Positions 1 through 5,454 of a DNA stretch of 6,678 nucleotides are shown here, one piece after another. Source of the stretch: Ruminococcus sp. UBA1828 (GTDB lineage Bacteria > Bacillota > Clostridia > Oscillospirales > Ruminococcaceae). Location: contig DDJI01000003.1 in NCBI GenBank assembly GCA_002338885.1, positions 1-6,678 on the forward strand, in the 5' to 3' direction. The first letter of the stretch is position 1, and each line of letters begins with the position of its first letter. A program made the position numbers and the translations under genes. A model generated the notes under the pieces. That model had not been told where the DNA came from. It worked only from the letters and a program-made list of their open reading frames with translations, and searched no databases.

Positions 1-322
1 ATATATATATATGCTTTTTTCCTACCTCAAAATGAAGGCTTATCCATCATGATGAGATAAAAACACTTCGCCTATGCATGATTAAAATATGCAGTTTGTA
101 GAAACCACATAATCGGCACAGATGAATATAAAGCAGCGCATAAAATTAAAATAAAATCTTACCTTGACATCTCCCCGTATTTATAACAGCTTCAAAGTGC
201 GCATAATAAGACGTGGCATTATAAGCAAATAGCGTCTTGCGCGCAGCATTAAAGCCCCGGCGCCACATGCCGTCGTGCCGTGAGTTATATGTAAGGACGT
301 TACGCTTTGACGTAAAGGCAAG
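1..322. other. Gene-poor leftmost region
   Basis: No convincing gene is visible. The stretch begins with a short AT dinucleotide run (1-12) and is AT-rich to about 160, then becomes more GC-rich (about 235-285). The longest ATG-started minus-strand frame I found is 40 codons (146-268), without a ribosome binding site. That frame is the continuation of the upstream HTH gene's frame past its TAG stop, open for 58 codons in all. An imperfect inverted repeat at 198-245 (TGCGC and AAGACG pairing with CGTCTT and GCGCA) could fold in RNA. A TTGACA at 164-169 has no correctly spaced -10 element. No tRNA, integrase or insertion-sequence end was recognised. Confidence 0.5.
198..245. repeat. Imperfect inverted repeat, possible RNA stem
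   Basis: TGCGC (198-202) and AAGACG (208-213) are mirrored by CGTCTT (233-238) and GCGCA (241-245). This gives 11 possible base pairs around a 19-nt loop, with an asymmetric internal loop (5 versus 2 nt). No T-tract follows on either strand, so it is not an ordinary intrinsic terminator. It lies downstream of the minus-strand HTH gene and could be a 3' structure, or part of a dispersed intergenic repeat, or chance. Confidence 0.3.
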
Positions 323-526
323 CTAAGTGTTTTCTTCAAAGTAAAACAAATAGTCAAGCTTTTCGTCAGGGAACATACTGCCTATCTTCACAACCTCGGC
401 AAGCGTAAACTCAGTCTTTCCCGCAAGCTTGTTGCGGGCTGTTCTCTCGCTTATACCGAGTCGGAAAGCAAAGTCCTTCGTGGAGATTTTCATCTTTTCT
501 AACTCAGCAGTAAGGTTAGGAAACAT
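323..526 (-). CDS. Small XRE-family HTH DNA-binding protein
   Basis: A 67-residue protein that is almost entirely one helix-turn-helix domain. The recognition unit is about residues 17-37 (KDFAFRLGISERTARNKLAG), with the spacing and hydrophobic pattern of the Cro/CI (XRE) family, and it ends in the LDYLF motif common in such proteins. There is no ligand-binding or protease domain. The size resembles small phage-type regulators found in prophages of gut Bacillota. The ATG at 526 is well supported by a GAGGAGG/GGAAGG Shine-Dalgarno stretch about 8-12 nt upstream. It is divergent from a second XRE gene and read from a consensus promoter whose spacer holds a perfect palindrome, so autorepression is a reasonable inference. 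No integrase or other phage gene lies downstream within the window. Confidence 0.85.
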   Translation of the reverse strand: MFPNLTAELEKMKISTKDFAFRLGISERTARNKLAGKTEFTLAEVVKIGSMFPDEKLDYLFYFEENT

Positions 527-535
527 TGATTTGCC

Positions 536-546
536 CTTCCTCCTCG
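536..546 (-). promoter_or_regulatory. Shine-Dalgarno site of the minus-strand HTH gene
   Basis: Read on the minus strand this is GAGGAGGAAGG. The AGGAGG core ends 12 nt and the GGAAGG core 8 nt before the ATG at 526, which fixes that start. Confidence 0.75.
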
Positions 547-574
547 TCTACTTTTCAAGGTAACTTTTAAGTAT

Positions 575-603
575 ATTTTATACTCAAAAGAGTATTTTGT
601 CAA
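575..603 (-). promoter_or_regulatory. Sigma-A-type promoter of the minus-strand HTH gene
   Basis: On the minus strand there is a perfect -35 TTGACA (598-603), a 17-nt spacer, and a -10 TAAAAT (575-580, five of six consensus bases). Transcription should begin near 568, about 40 nt before the HTH start codon. The spacer is almost filled by the palindrome at 580-595, so a protein bound there would block RNA polymerase. Confidence 0.75.
580..595. promoter_or_regulatory. Perfect palindrome in promoter spacer, likely operator
   Basis: ATACTC-AAAA-GAGTAT is a perfect 6+6-bp inverted repeat with a 4-bp centre. It lies between the -35 and -10 boxes of the minus-strand promoter and touches the -10. 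Position and symmetry are those expected of an operator for a dimeric XRE repressor. Which of the two neighbouring HTH proteins binds it cannot be told from the sequence. Confidence 0.65.
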
Positions 604-615
604 CCACTTTTTCTC

Positions 616-636
616 GTGTTGCATTATTGACAACAC
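616..636. promoter_or_regulatory. Inverted repeat over the plus-strand -35 box
   Basis: GTGTTG (616-621) and CAACAC (631-636) form a perfect 6-bp inverted repeat with a 9-bp centre. It covers the -35 box (627-632) of the plus-strand HTH promoter. Its sequence is unrelated to the 580-595 palindrome, so if both are operators they may serve different proteins. Confidence 0.45.
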
Positions 637-654
637 TACAAACGGCGACATAAT
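627..654 (+). promoter_or_regulatory. Sigma-A-type promoter of the plus-strand HTH gene
   Basis: A perfect TTGACA (627-632) is followed after 16 nt by CATAAT (649-654, five of six consensus bases). TAATAT at 651-656 is a weaker alternative with an 18-nt spacer. The start of transcription would be near 661, giving a very short leader that begins just before the Shine-Dalgarno sequence. This -35 box and that of the opposing promoter lie back to back, 23 bp apart. Confidence 0.65.
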
Positions 655-663
655 ATAAATGTT

Positions 664-673
664 AAGAGGTGAT
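664..673 (+). promoter_or_regulatory. Shine-Dalgarno site that decides the HTH start
   Basis: AAGAGGTGAT is a long match to the 16S rRNA 3' end with one G missing from AAGGAGGTGAT. It overlaps the candidate GTG at 669 and ATG at 672, which argues for initiation at GTG 678. Confidence 0.5.
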
Positions 674-677
674 GAAT

Positions 678-992
678 GTGTTCTTAAATGTGCTCGACAG
701 CTTAATGAAATCCAATGGGCTCAACAAACACACGCTTTCCATTAAGAGCGGAATACCGTATACCACCATCGACGGATTCTATAAGAGAGGCACCGCAAAC
801 GCCCGATTATCGACGCTCAAGAGACTTGCAGAGTTCTTTGATGTGTCGCTTGACTATCTGGTAAACGGTGAAATCTATAGCATAACAGGGCACGAACGAC
901 TGGTAATTGAAGCGTACCGAAACAACCCGGATCTGCAGATTGCAATTGACAGAATATTGTGCATTACGGATTCGATACCAGAAGAATCTTGA
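678..992 (+). CDS. XRE-family HTH transcriptional regulator
   Basis: About 104 residues. An N-terminal Cro/CI-type HTH domain spans roughly residues 5-62, with the recognition unit near 19-38 (around SGIPYTTIDGFYKRG), followed by the LDYLV motif. A short helical tail has the pattern ERLVIEAYRNNPDLQ and a conserved-looking aliphatic run, as in many phage-type regulators. Start choice: the frame contains GTG at 669, ATG at 672 and GTG at 678. The Shine-Dalgarno match AAGAGGTGAT (664-673) overlaps or abuts the first two, whereas GTG 678 sits 8 nt after AAGAGG, so I prefer 678. An ATG start at 672 would add two residues. It is divergent from another small XRE gene, and the pair resembles a CI/Cro-type switch. 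A direct role for either protein is inferred only. Confidence 0.85.
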   Translation: MFLNVLDSLMKSNGLNKHTLSIKSGIPYTTIDGFYKRGTANARLSTLKRLAEFFDVSLDYLVNGEIYSITGHERLVIEAYRNNPDLQIAIDRILCITDSIPEES

Positions 993-1008
993 CATATTAT
1001 GTAAAATA

Positions 1009-1029
1009 GTTATGCATAAAAAGCATAAC
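1009..1029. repeat. Perfect inverted repeat between HTH gene and kinase gene
   Basis: GTTATGC (1009-1015) and GCATAAC (1023-1029) pair perfectly around a 7-nt AT loop. The left arm also begins the 10-bp palindrome TTATGCATAA (1010-1019). It starts 17 nt after the HTH stop codon. There is no T-tract after it, so a terminator is doubtful; an operator or an RNA 3' end structure is as likely. Confidence 0.45.
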
Positions 1030-1142
1030 CCCTGTGAGATATTTCAGCGTTTTGACTAAGTTTTCTCGATAAAATCTGTTGAAATTCTGATAAATATTCC
1101 ACACACGGGTTTTGCTATTTTTTATAGTTCAGAGGTTTTAAT

Positions 1143-2054
1143 ATGATTTATACGCTCACACTCAATCCCGCGGTAGACTATGTGGTTCACATCCCCGAGC
1201 TTGTATCGGGAACCATAATGAGAGGCGACTGCGGGGCGGTGTATTTTGGAGGCAAGGGCATAAACGTGAGCAGGGTTTTGTCCGAGCTTGACGTTAAATC
1301 TGTGGCGACAGGGTTTTTAGCGGGGTTTACCGGCAGGGCGATTGCTGACGACCTGAAAAGCTGCGGGATAGAAGGCGATTTTGTGTTTTTGGACAGCGGC
1401 TTTACACGTATAAACGTAAAAATCCGCACCGGAAGCGAGACGGACATAAACGCTTGCGGGCAGAATGTTCCGCGGGATTCGGTGCGTGAGCTGATTTGCA
1501 GGCTTGAAAGGCTTGGAGGCGGCGACGTGGTCATAATGTCCGGCAGTGCTCCTAAGTCTGACGCGGGAGACATATACGAGCTTGCGGCGGACGTGGTTTC
1601 AAGGCGAGGCGCAAAGATTGTTGCGGACACCGACGGGCAGGAGCTTTTAAGGCTTGTGCGCTACTCGCCGGTTTTGATCAAGCCGAACGCGGACGAGCTT
1701 GGGCAGATGCTCGGATGCAGGATTTCAGGGCTGAGCGATGCCGTCGAGGGCGGCAGGCGGGTTTTGAAGATGGGCGCGCGCAACGTGCTTGTGTCACTCG
1801 GCGGCGACGGCGCCGTACTGCTTACGGAGCGCGGAGAGCAGATATATGAGCCGGCAATCAAGAAGGCGGGCAGAGTTGACAGTGTAGGCGCGGGAGACTC
1901 CATGCTTGCGGGGTTTGTCGCGGGATACATGAAAACAAAAAGCCCCCTTAGCGCCATGAAGTTTGCCACGGCGGCGGGAGGGGCTGCTGCGTTTTGCGAA
2001 GGTCTTCCCGGGAAAGAAGAAATCCTTGGAATTATATGCAGCATGAGTGATTGA
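1143..2054 (+). CDS. fruK: 1-phosphofructokinase (PfkB family, FruK/LacC type)
   Basis: Predicted cytoplasmic kinase that phosphorylates fructose 1-phosphate with ATP to fructose 1,6-bisphosphate. The 303-residue length is normal for the family. Visible motifs are the N-terminal TLNPAVD (6-12), the sugar-phosphate-binding GGKGINVSR (36-44), SGSAPK (133-138), IKPNADELG (179-187), and the PfkB signature VDSVGAGDSMLAGF (245-258), which carries the anion hole and catalytic base Asp252. The start is supported by AGAGG 7 nt upstream of the ATG. The closely related tagatose-6-phosphate kinase (LacC) cannot be excluded. No fructose PTS gene (fruA) or DeoR-type fruR lies beside it, which is unusual for fruK; instead an ECF S-component gene follows after 58 nt. 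No confident promoter was found in the upstream 150 nt; TAAAAT at 1070-1075 is the best -10 candidate but lacks a well-spaced -35. Confidence 0.88.
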   Translation: MIYTLTLNPAVDYVVHIPELVSGTIMRGDCGAVYFGGKGINVSRVLSELDVKSVATGFLAGFTGRAIADDLKSCGIEGDFVFLDSGFTRINVKIRTGSETDINACGQNVPRDSVRELICRLERLGGGDVVIMSGSAPKSDAGDIYELAADVVSRRGAKIVADTDGQELLRLVRYSPVLIKPNADELGQMLGCRISGLSDAVEGGRRVLKMGARNVLVSLGGDGAVLLTERGEQIYEPAIKKAGRVDSVGAGDSMLAGFVAGYMKTKSPLSAMKFATAAGGAAAFCEGLPGKEEILGIICSMSD

Positions 2055-2078
2055 TTTTCTTTAGATTTGTGATAAAAT
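2051..2078 (+). promoter_or_regulatory. Possible promoter of the ECF S-component gene
   Basis: TTGATT (2051-2056), a 16-nt spacer and TAAAAT (2073-2078) preceded by TG at 2070-2071 (extended -10). It overlaps the 3' end of the kinase gene, so the S component could be expressed independently as well as by read-through. Confidence 0.45.
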
Positions 2079-2112
2079 AAAAGCAGATAGTTTTAGAAAG
2101 GAGCGACACGAC

Positions 2113-2670
2113 ATGTCAACAGCTATTAAAACTATTGATAAACCGCGTTTGTCCGTAAAAGCTCAGACTCTTGCAACTGTTGCGGCGATAGCGGGCGCAG
2201 TTTTAATCCCGCAGGTGTTCCACCTGATCGGTGCGGCGTCGGGACTGGGCACAGCTTTAGGAGAGGCATTTTTGCCGATGCATCTGCCGATAATACTTGC
2301 CGGCTTGCTGGCAGGCCCTTACGTAGGGGCGATCGCGGGACTTTTAGGTCCGATGGTGAGCTTCTTGATTTCGTCAATGCCCGGGGCAGCCATGCTTCCG
2401 ATAATGATGGTTGAGCTTTGTGCGTACGGCCTTGCAGCGGGACTTTTGAGGAACGCAAACATGCCCACGATAGCGAAGGTACTTATAACTCAGGTGGCAG
2501 GACGTATAGTAAGAGCTGCCGCGATACTCATTGCGGTATTTGCGTTTGAAAGAGAGGGCGTATCGGTTGCCGCGATATGGACAGCGATAACGACCGGTCT
2601 TTTCGGAATATGCATGCAGTGGCTTTTGCTTCCCCTCATCGTATACAGAGTTGAGCATCTGAATAAATAA
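2113..2670 (+). CDS. ECF transporter S component (substrate-binding membrane subunit)
   Basis: A 185-residue, very hydrophobic protein with about six membrane helices after a short polar N-terminus (residues 1-16). The segments LPMHLPIILAGLLAGP (54-69) and, near 89-112, MPGAAMLP...ELCAYGLAAGLL match the pattern of the Pfam ECF_trnsprt type of S components, which bind a vitamin or related small molecule and work with a shared EcfA-EcfA'-EcfT module. No ATPase or EcfT gene is in the window, as expected for a group II S component. The substrate is not readable from the sequence: pantothenate, hydroxymethylpyrimidine, cobalamin-precursor and other vitamin carriers share this pattern. AAAGGAG lies 9 nt before the ATG. 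The leader is too short for a known riboswitch. The gene ends 14 nt before a strong terminator. Confidence 0.85.
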   Translation: MSTAIKTIDKPRLSVKAQTLATVAAIAGAVLIPQVFHLIGAASGLGTALGEAFLPMHLPIILAGLLAGPYVGAIAGLLGPMVSFLISSMPGAAMLPIMMVELCAYGLAAGLLRNANMPTIAKVLITQVAGRIVRAAAILIAVFAFEREGVSVAAIWTAITTGLFGICMQWLLLPLIVYRVEHLNK

Positions 2671-2684
2671 AGTTTTCAGATCAA

Positions 2685-2720
2685 AAAACCGCCGGCGCGC
2701 GCCGACGGTTTTATTTTTTT
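2685..2720. terminator. Bidirectional intrinsic terminator
   Basis: AAAACCG (2685-2691) pairs with CGGTTTT (2706-2712), and inside it a C/A mismatch is followed by the GC-only self-complementary run 2693-2704. On the plus strand it is followed by T7 (2714-2720), and on the minus strand by a T6 (2683-2688), partly within the stem. It serves both the plus-strand S-component gene and the converging minus-strand operon, whose last stop codon (2719-2721) overlaps the T-tract. Confidence 0.92.
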
Positions 2721-3444
2721 ACATCTTTCTTCTGCTCTTTATATAAGCCACTATCTTCCCGTTGTAGAGTATGCCTATTATTCCCACGACTGCAACCACG
2801 GCAAATATGACTACCGCAGCTAATATGTTTCCCTCCGAGAGGTTTGCTCCGAACACTATTGAAAGGAGTATCGCCGGAAACCTGCCGAGCATGGACAGCG
2901 CAAGAAAAGAGGACGGTTTTATTTTTGTGAGCGGCGCTAAATACGTCAAAACGTCCTTTGGCATGCCGGGTATCAAAAACAGGATGAACACCGTGATTTC
3001 AAGCTTTTTCGTGTCGTTTAGAAACTCGAATTTCTTTATGCCCTTTCTGTCTATGAACGCCTCCACAACAGGCATTCCGAACCGCCTGACCATAAAGAAC
3101 ACTATTGCCGAGCCGGCAAGTATGCCTAACGAGCAGAGCACAGTTCCCCAAAAGTTTCCGAAAAGCACTCCGCCGAGGATTTGTATCACTCCGCCGGGGA
3201 TCAGCGCGACCAAGACCTGAAGCACTTGCAGGAACATGTACACGCATACGCCGAGCAGAAAATTGCTGTCAACCAGCCGCTCAAGTCCCGCTCTGCCCTC
3301 TTCGGTGGAGAGCATTTTAACTATCGGTATGCATATAATCGTGACAAAAATCATCACGGCAACAAGTATGCACAGCGAAACAATTCTTATTACTTTTTTC
3401 CTCTTGCCGCTTTTATCATCGGCAGTATTGTGCATTTTACGCAT
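2719..3444 (-). CDS. TVP38/TMEM64 family (DedA-like) membrane protein
   Basis: A 241-residue integral membrane protein with a basic N-terminus (residues 2-20), a first membrane helix near 19-44, and the VTT/SNARE-associated domain from about 64 to 200. Typical elements are GGVLFGNFWG (91-100), the small-residue helix after it ending in RRFG (120-123), and a second re-entrant motif around FLIPGMPKDVLTYLAP (156-171) followed by the LGRFPAILLS helix (186-195). Members of this family include the DedA relatives linked to lipid scrambling or translocation and membrane homeostasis; the precise substrate of this one is unknown. It is the last gene of the operon, 11 nt after its upstream neighbour. 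A strong AGGAGG (3459-3464) inside that neighbour's 3' end is 14 nt from the chosen ATG, slightly long, but no closer in-frame start lies upstream. Confidence 0.87.
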   Translation of the reverse strand: MRKMHNTADDKSGKRKKVIRIVSLCILVAVMIFVTIICIPIVKMLSTEEGRAGLERLVDSNFLLGVCVYMFLQVLQVLVALIPGGVIQILGGVLFGNFWGTVLCSLGILAGSAIVFFMVRRFGMPVVEAFIDRKGIKKFEFLNDTKKLEITVFILFLIPGMPKDVLTYLAPLTKIKPSSFLALSMLGRFPAILLSIVFGANLSEGNILAAVVIFAVVAVVGIIGILYNGKIVAYIKSRRKM

Positions 3445-3455
3445 AAAGACGCTTG

Positions 3456-3989
3456 TTACCTCCTGCCTCCGAAAAATCTGTCTCGAAATTTTGTACGATA
3501 AAGCACAACAAGCTTGTCCAGTATAAAATCAAACGCCCCGAACATCACGTTGAGCATTGCCAAAAGCCCTAAGAGCACGTATGCGCCGCCCTCAAGTCCG
3601 AGCTGCTCAAGTCCGAAAACGGCTATCAAAATCAAGTATGAGCAGACCATCGCCGCGTTAAACATCAAAAATTTCAGTGCAATCCGCAGCACGCGCGATT
3701 TTATCTTTTGCAGGTACGTTCTGACTATGGGGTAGTATCCGAAAAATCCGACGTAAAGTATTGCCGCCTCTTTATCAGAGCACAAAAGCAGCGAAAGCAC
3801 AGATATGCTCACAAAGGCACTCACCGCTGTTTTGGCGCCGCACTCGTCTATCAGGATCATCATCAGCAGACCGCAAAGCATCGGGAACACGTAAAGAAAT
3901 ATCGGCAGCACGCCCACTGCGCACTCCAAAACCACGCACAGCGCGGATATTATCCCGCCGAAAGCAATTTTAAAGCTCAGCTTTTTCAT
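3456..3989 (-). CDS. Six-helix membrane protein, possibly an S-component-like transporter
   Basis: A 177-residue hydrophobic protein of unknown function with about six predicted membrane helices (near 8-28, 30-48, 53-70, 74-90, 104-126 and 134-164) and a basic C-terminal tail. The most distinctive piece is the short SDKEAAILYVGFFGYYPIV stretch (71-89), where charged residues precede a GYYP motif. I recall similar uncharacterised Clostridia proteins but cannot name the family. Size, helix count and the small-residue first helix resemble ECF S components. Its start codon lies inside the 3' end of pncB (20-nt overlap) and has no strong Shine-Dalgarno of its own, suggesting translational coupling. 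A role in niacin uptake is therefore an attractive but unproven inference; a structural or lipid-related role with the downstream TVP38 protein is the alternative. Confidence 0.8.
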   Translation of the reverse strand: MKKLSFKIAFGGIISALCVVLECAVGVLPIFLYVFPMLCGLLMMILIDECGAKTAVSAFVSISVLSLLLCSDKEAAILYVGFFGYYPIVRTYLQKIKSRVLRIALKFLMFNAAMVCSYLILIAVFGLEQLGLEGGAYVLLGLLAMLNVMFGAFDFILDKLVVLYRTKFRDRFFGGRR

Positions 3990-5439
3990 TGCTCATGCCG
4001 CCGGACAGCTCCGAAAGGAGTTTTTGCTTTAAGTTCCACAGCTTTTCCGAAAGGTCTACGTACTGAATATGCGGGTTCTCAAATCTCAAAACGGAGTCCC
4101 ACATCGTCGAAACCTCGCGCTTGCAATGCTCGCGTATTTCCTCGAGGGTGGGCTTATTATAAACGCATTTGCCGCCGATGAACACAGGCTCCAAAAGCTC
4201 CCTTGCGGTGTAGTTTGTCATGAGTCTGCGCTTCCACGTGTAATCGGGGTCGAATATTTCAAGCGGCTTTGAGTCGTCTACCTCTTCGTCGCTTAAACAC
4301 ATATAATCCGCCACCGCCTTGAAGTTCTCGTTGTCATAGAGGCGGTAAACCCTCTTAAAGCTCGGGTTCGTTATCTTTTGAACGTTTTCGGAAATCTTTA
4401 TTTTAGGTATGATCTTTCCGTCATCATCCTCCACGGCGACAAGCTTATACACTCCGTCGAGCACAGAGGACGACTTTGCGGTTATAAGGCGCTCGCCCAC
4501 TCCGTAAAGGTCAACCTTTGCTCCCTGCATGAGCATGTCCCTTATAAGATACTCGTCAAGCGAGTTTGAGGCGACTATCTTACAGTCGGAGTACCCTGCA
4601 TCGTCAAGCATTTTTCTTGCCTTGCAGGACAGGTACGTTATATCTCCGGAGTCAAGTCTTATTCCCTTCGGACGCTTGCCCATCGGCTTTAATACCTCGT
4701 CGAACACCCTTATGGCGTTCGGCACGCCGCTTTTGAGCACGTTATAGGTATCGACAAGGAGCGTTGCGCTGTCCGGATACACCTCGCAGTACGTCTTAAA
4801 AGCCTCGTACTCGCTGTCAAACATCTGCACCCACGAATGCGCCATTGTTCCCGTTGCCGGAACGCCGTACAGCTCATCGGTGAGCGTGCATGCGGTTGCC
4901 GCCGCGCCGCCTATGTATGCAGCCCTTGCGCCTAAGATTGCAGCATCGGGTCCGTGCGCCCTTCTTGAGCCGAACTCTGAGACGGCTCTTCCCTCCGACG
5001 CCCTTACGATTCTATTCGTCTTGGTTGCAATCAGCGACTGGTGATTTATCGTCAGCAGCAAGAACGTCTCAATGAGCTGCGCCTGAATCGCAGGCGCCCT
5101 GACGGTGATGATAGGCACGTTAGGAAACGCCACCGTTCCCTCCGACACTGCCCACACGTCTCCCTCAAATTTAAAGCTCCTCAGGTAGTCCAAAAACTCC
5201 TCGCAGAAAATCCCCTTTGAGCGAAGATACGCTATGTCCTCCTCGTCAAAGTGCAGATTATTTATGTAGTCAATCACCTGCTCCAGGCCGCAGGCTATGA
5301 TGAAGCCGCCGTTGTCCGGCACACGTCTGTAAAAAAGGTCAAAGTAGCATATCTTGTCCTTGTAGCCGTTTTTAAAGTAGCCGTTTGCCATGGTCAGCTC
5401 ATAAAAGTCGCAGAGCATGGTGTAGTTTACGTTGTTCAT
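3970..5439 (-). CDS. pncB: Nicotinate phosphoribosyltransferase
   Basis: Cytoplasmic enzyme of NAD salvage (Preiss-Handler pathway): nicotinate plus PRPP, with ATP hydrolysis, gives nicotinate mononucleotide and pyrophosphate. The 489-residue length fits the longer PncB subgroup of Bacillota. Motifs seen are the N-terminal LCDFYELTMANGYF (9-22), EFGSRRAHGPDAA (155-167), GTMAHSW (197-203) with His201 as the likely autophosphorylated histidine, GIRLDSGD (259-266) of the phosphoribosyl-binding barrel, SNSLDEY (291-297) and GVGERLIT (313-320). All expected key residues appear intact. GGAGGG lies 6 nt before the ATG. It is the third gene of the minus-strand operon, 15 nt after the 133-aa gene, and its last codons overlap the start of the 177-aa membrane protein gene. 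Confidence 0.95.
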   Translation of the reverse strand: MNNVNYTMLCDFYELTMANGYFKNGYKDKICYFDLFYRRVPDNGGFIIACGLEQVIDYINNLHFDEEDIAYLRSKGIFCEEFLDYLRSFKFEGDVWAVSEGTVAFPNVPIITVRAPAIQAQLIETFLLLTINHQSLIATKTNRIVRASEGRAVSEFGSRRAHGPDAAILGARAAYIGGAAATACTLTDELYGVPATGTMAHSWVQMFDSEYEAFKTYCEVYPDSATLLVDTYNVLKSGVPNAIRVFDEVLKPMGKRPKGIRLDSGDITYLSCKARKMLDDAGYSDCKIVASNSLDEYLIRDMLMQGAKVDLYGVGERLITAKSSSVLDGVYKLVAVEDDDGKIIPKIKISENVQKITNPSFKRVYRLYDNENFKAVADYMCLSDEEVDDSKPLEIFDPDYTWKRRLMTNYTARELLEPVFIGGKCVYNKPTLEEIREHCKREVSTMWDSVLRFENPHIQYVDLSEKLWNLKQKLLSELSGGMSNEKAEL

Positions 5440-5454
5440 TGCGTTCCCTCCGTT

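Noticed and set aside
164..187. TTGACA followed by TATAAC as a promoter
   Set aside because: The spacer is only 12 nt, too short for sigma-A recognition, and no gene follows at a sensible distance.
300..315. TTACG-N6-CGTAA as a terminator of the minus-strand HTH gene
   Set aside because: The stem is only five pairs with weak GC content and no T-tract on the minus strand.
807..995. Open frame on the minus strand opposite the plus-strand HTH gene
   Set aside because: It is a shadow of the clearly recognisable XRE gene, with no domain pattern of its own.
1041..1058. CcpA (cre) site upstream of fruK
   Set aside because: Only the central CG-containing core resembles the cre consensus; several conserved flanking positions do not match.
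1052..1075. TTGACT and TAAAAT as a fruK promoter
   Set aside because: The elements are only 12 nt apart; TAAAAT may be a real -10 but this -35 cannot serve it.
1187..1630. Long minus-strand open frame inside the kinase gene (another at 1661-2044)
   Set aside because: Ser/Pro-rich low-quality translations antisense to a PfkB kinase with intact motifs; typical of antisense frames in GC-rich coding DNA.
2055..2112. Riboswitch controlling the ECF S component
   Set aside because: The 58-nt spacer is too short for the known vitamin riboswitches and already contains a promoter-like element and the ribosome binding site.
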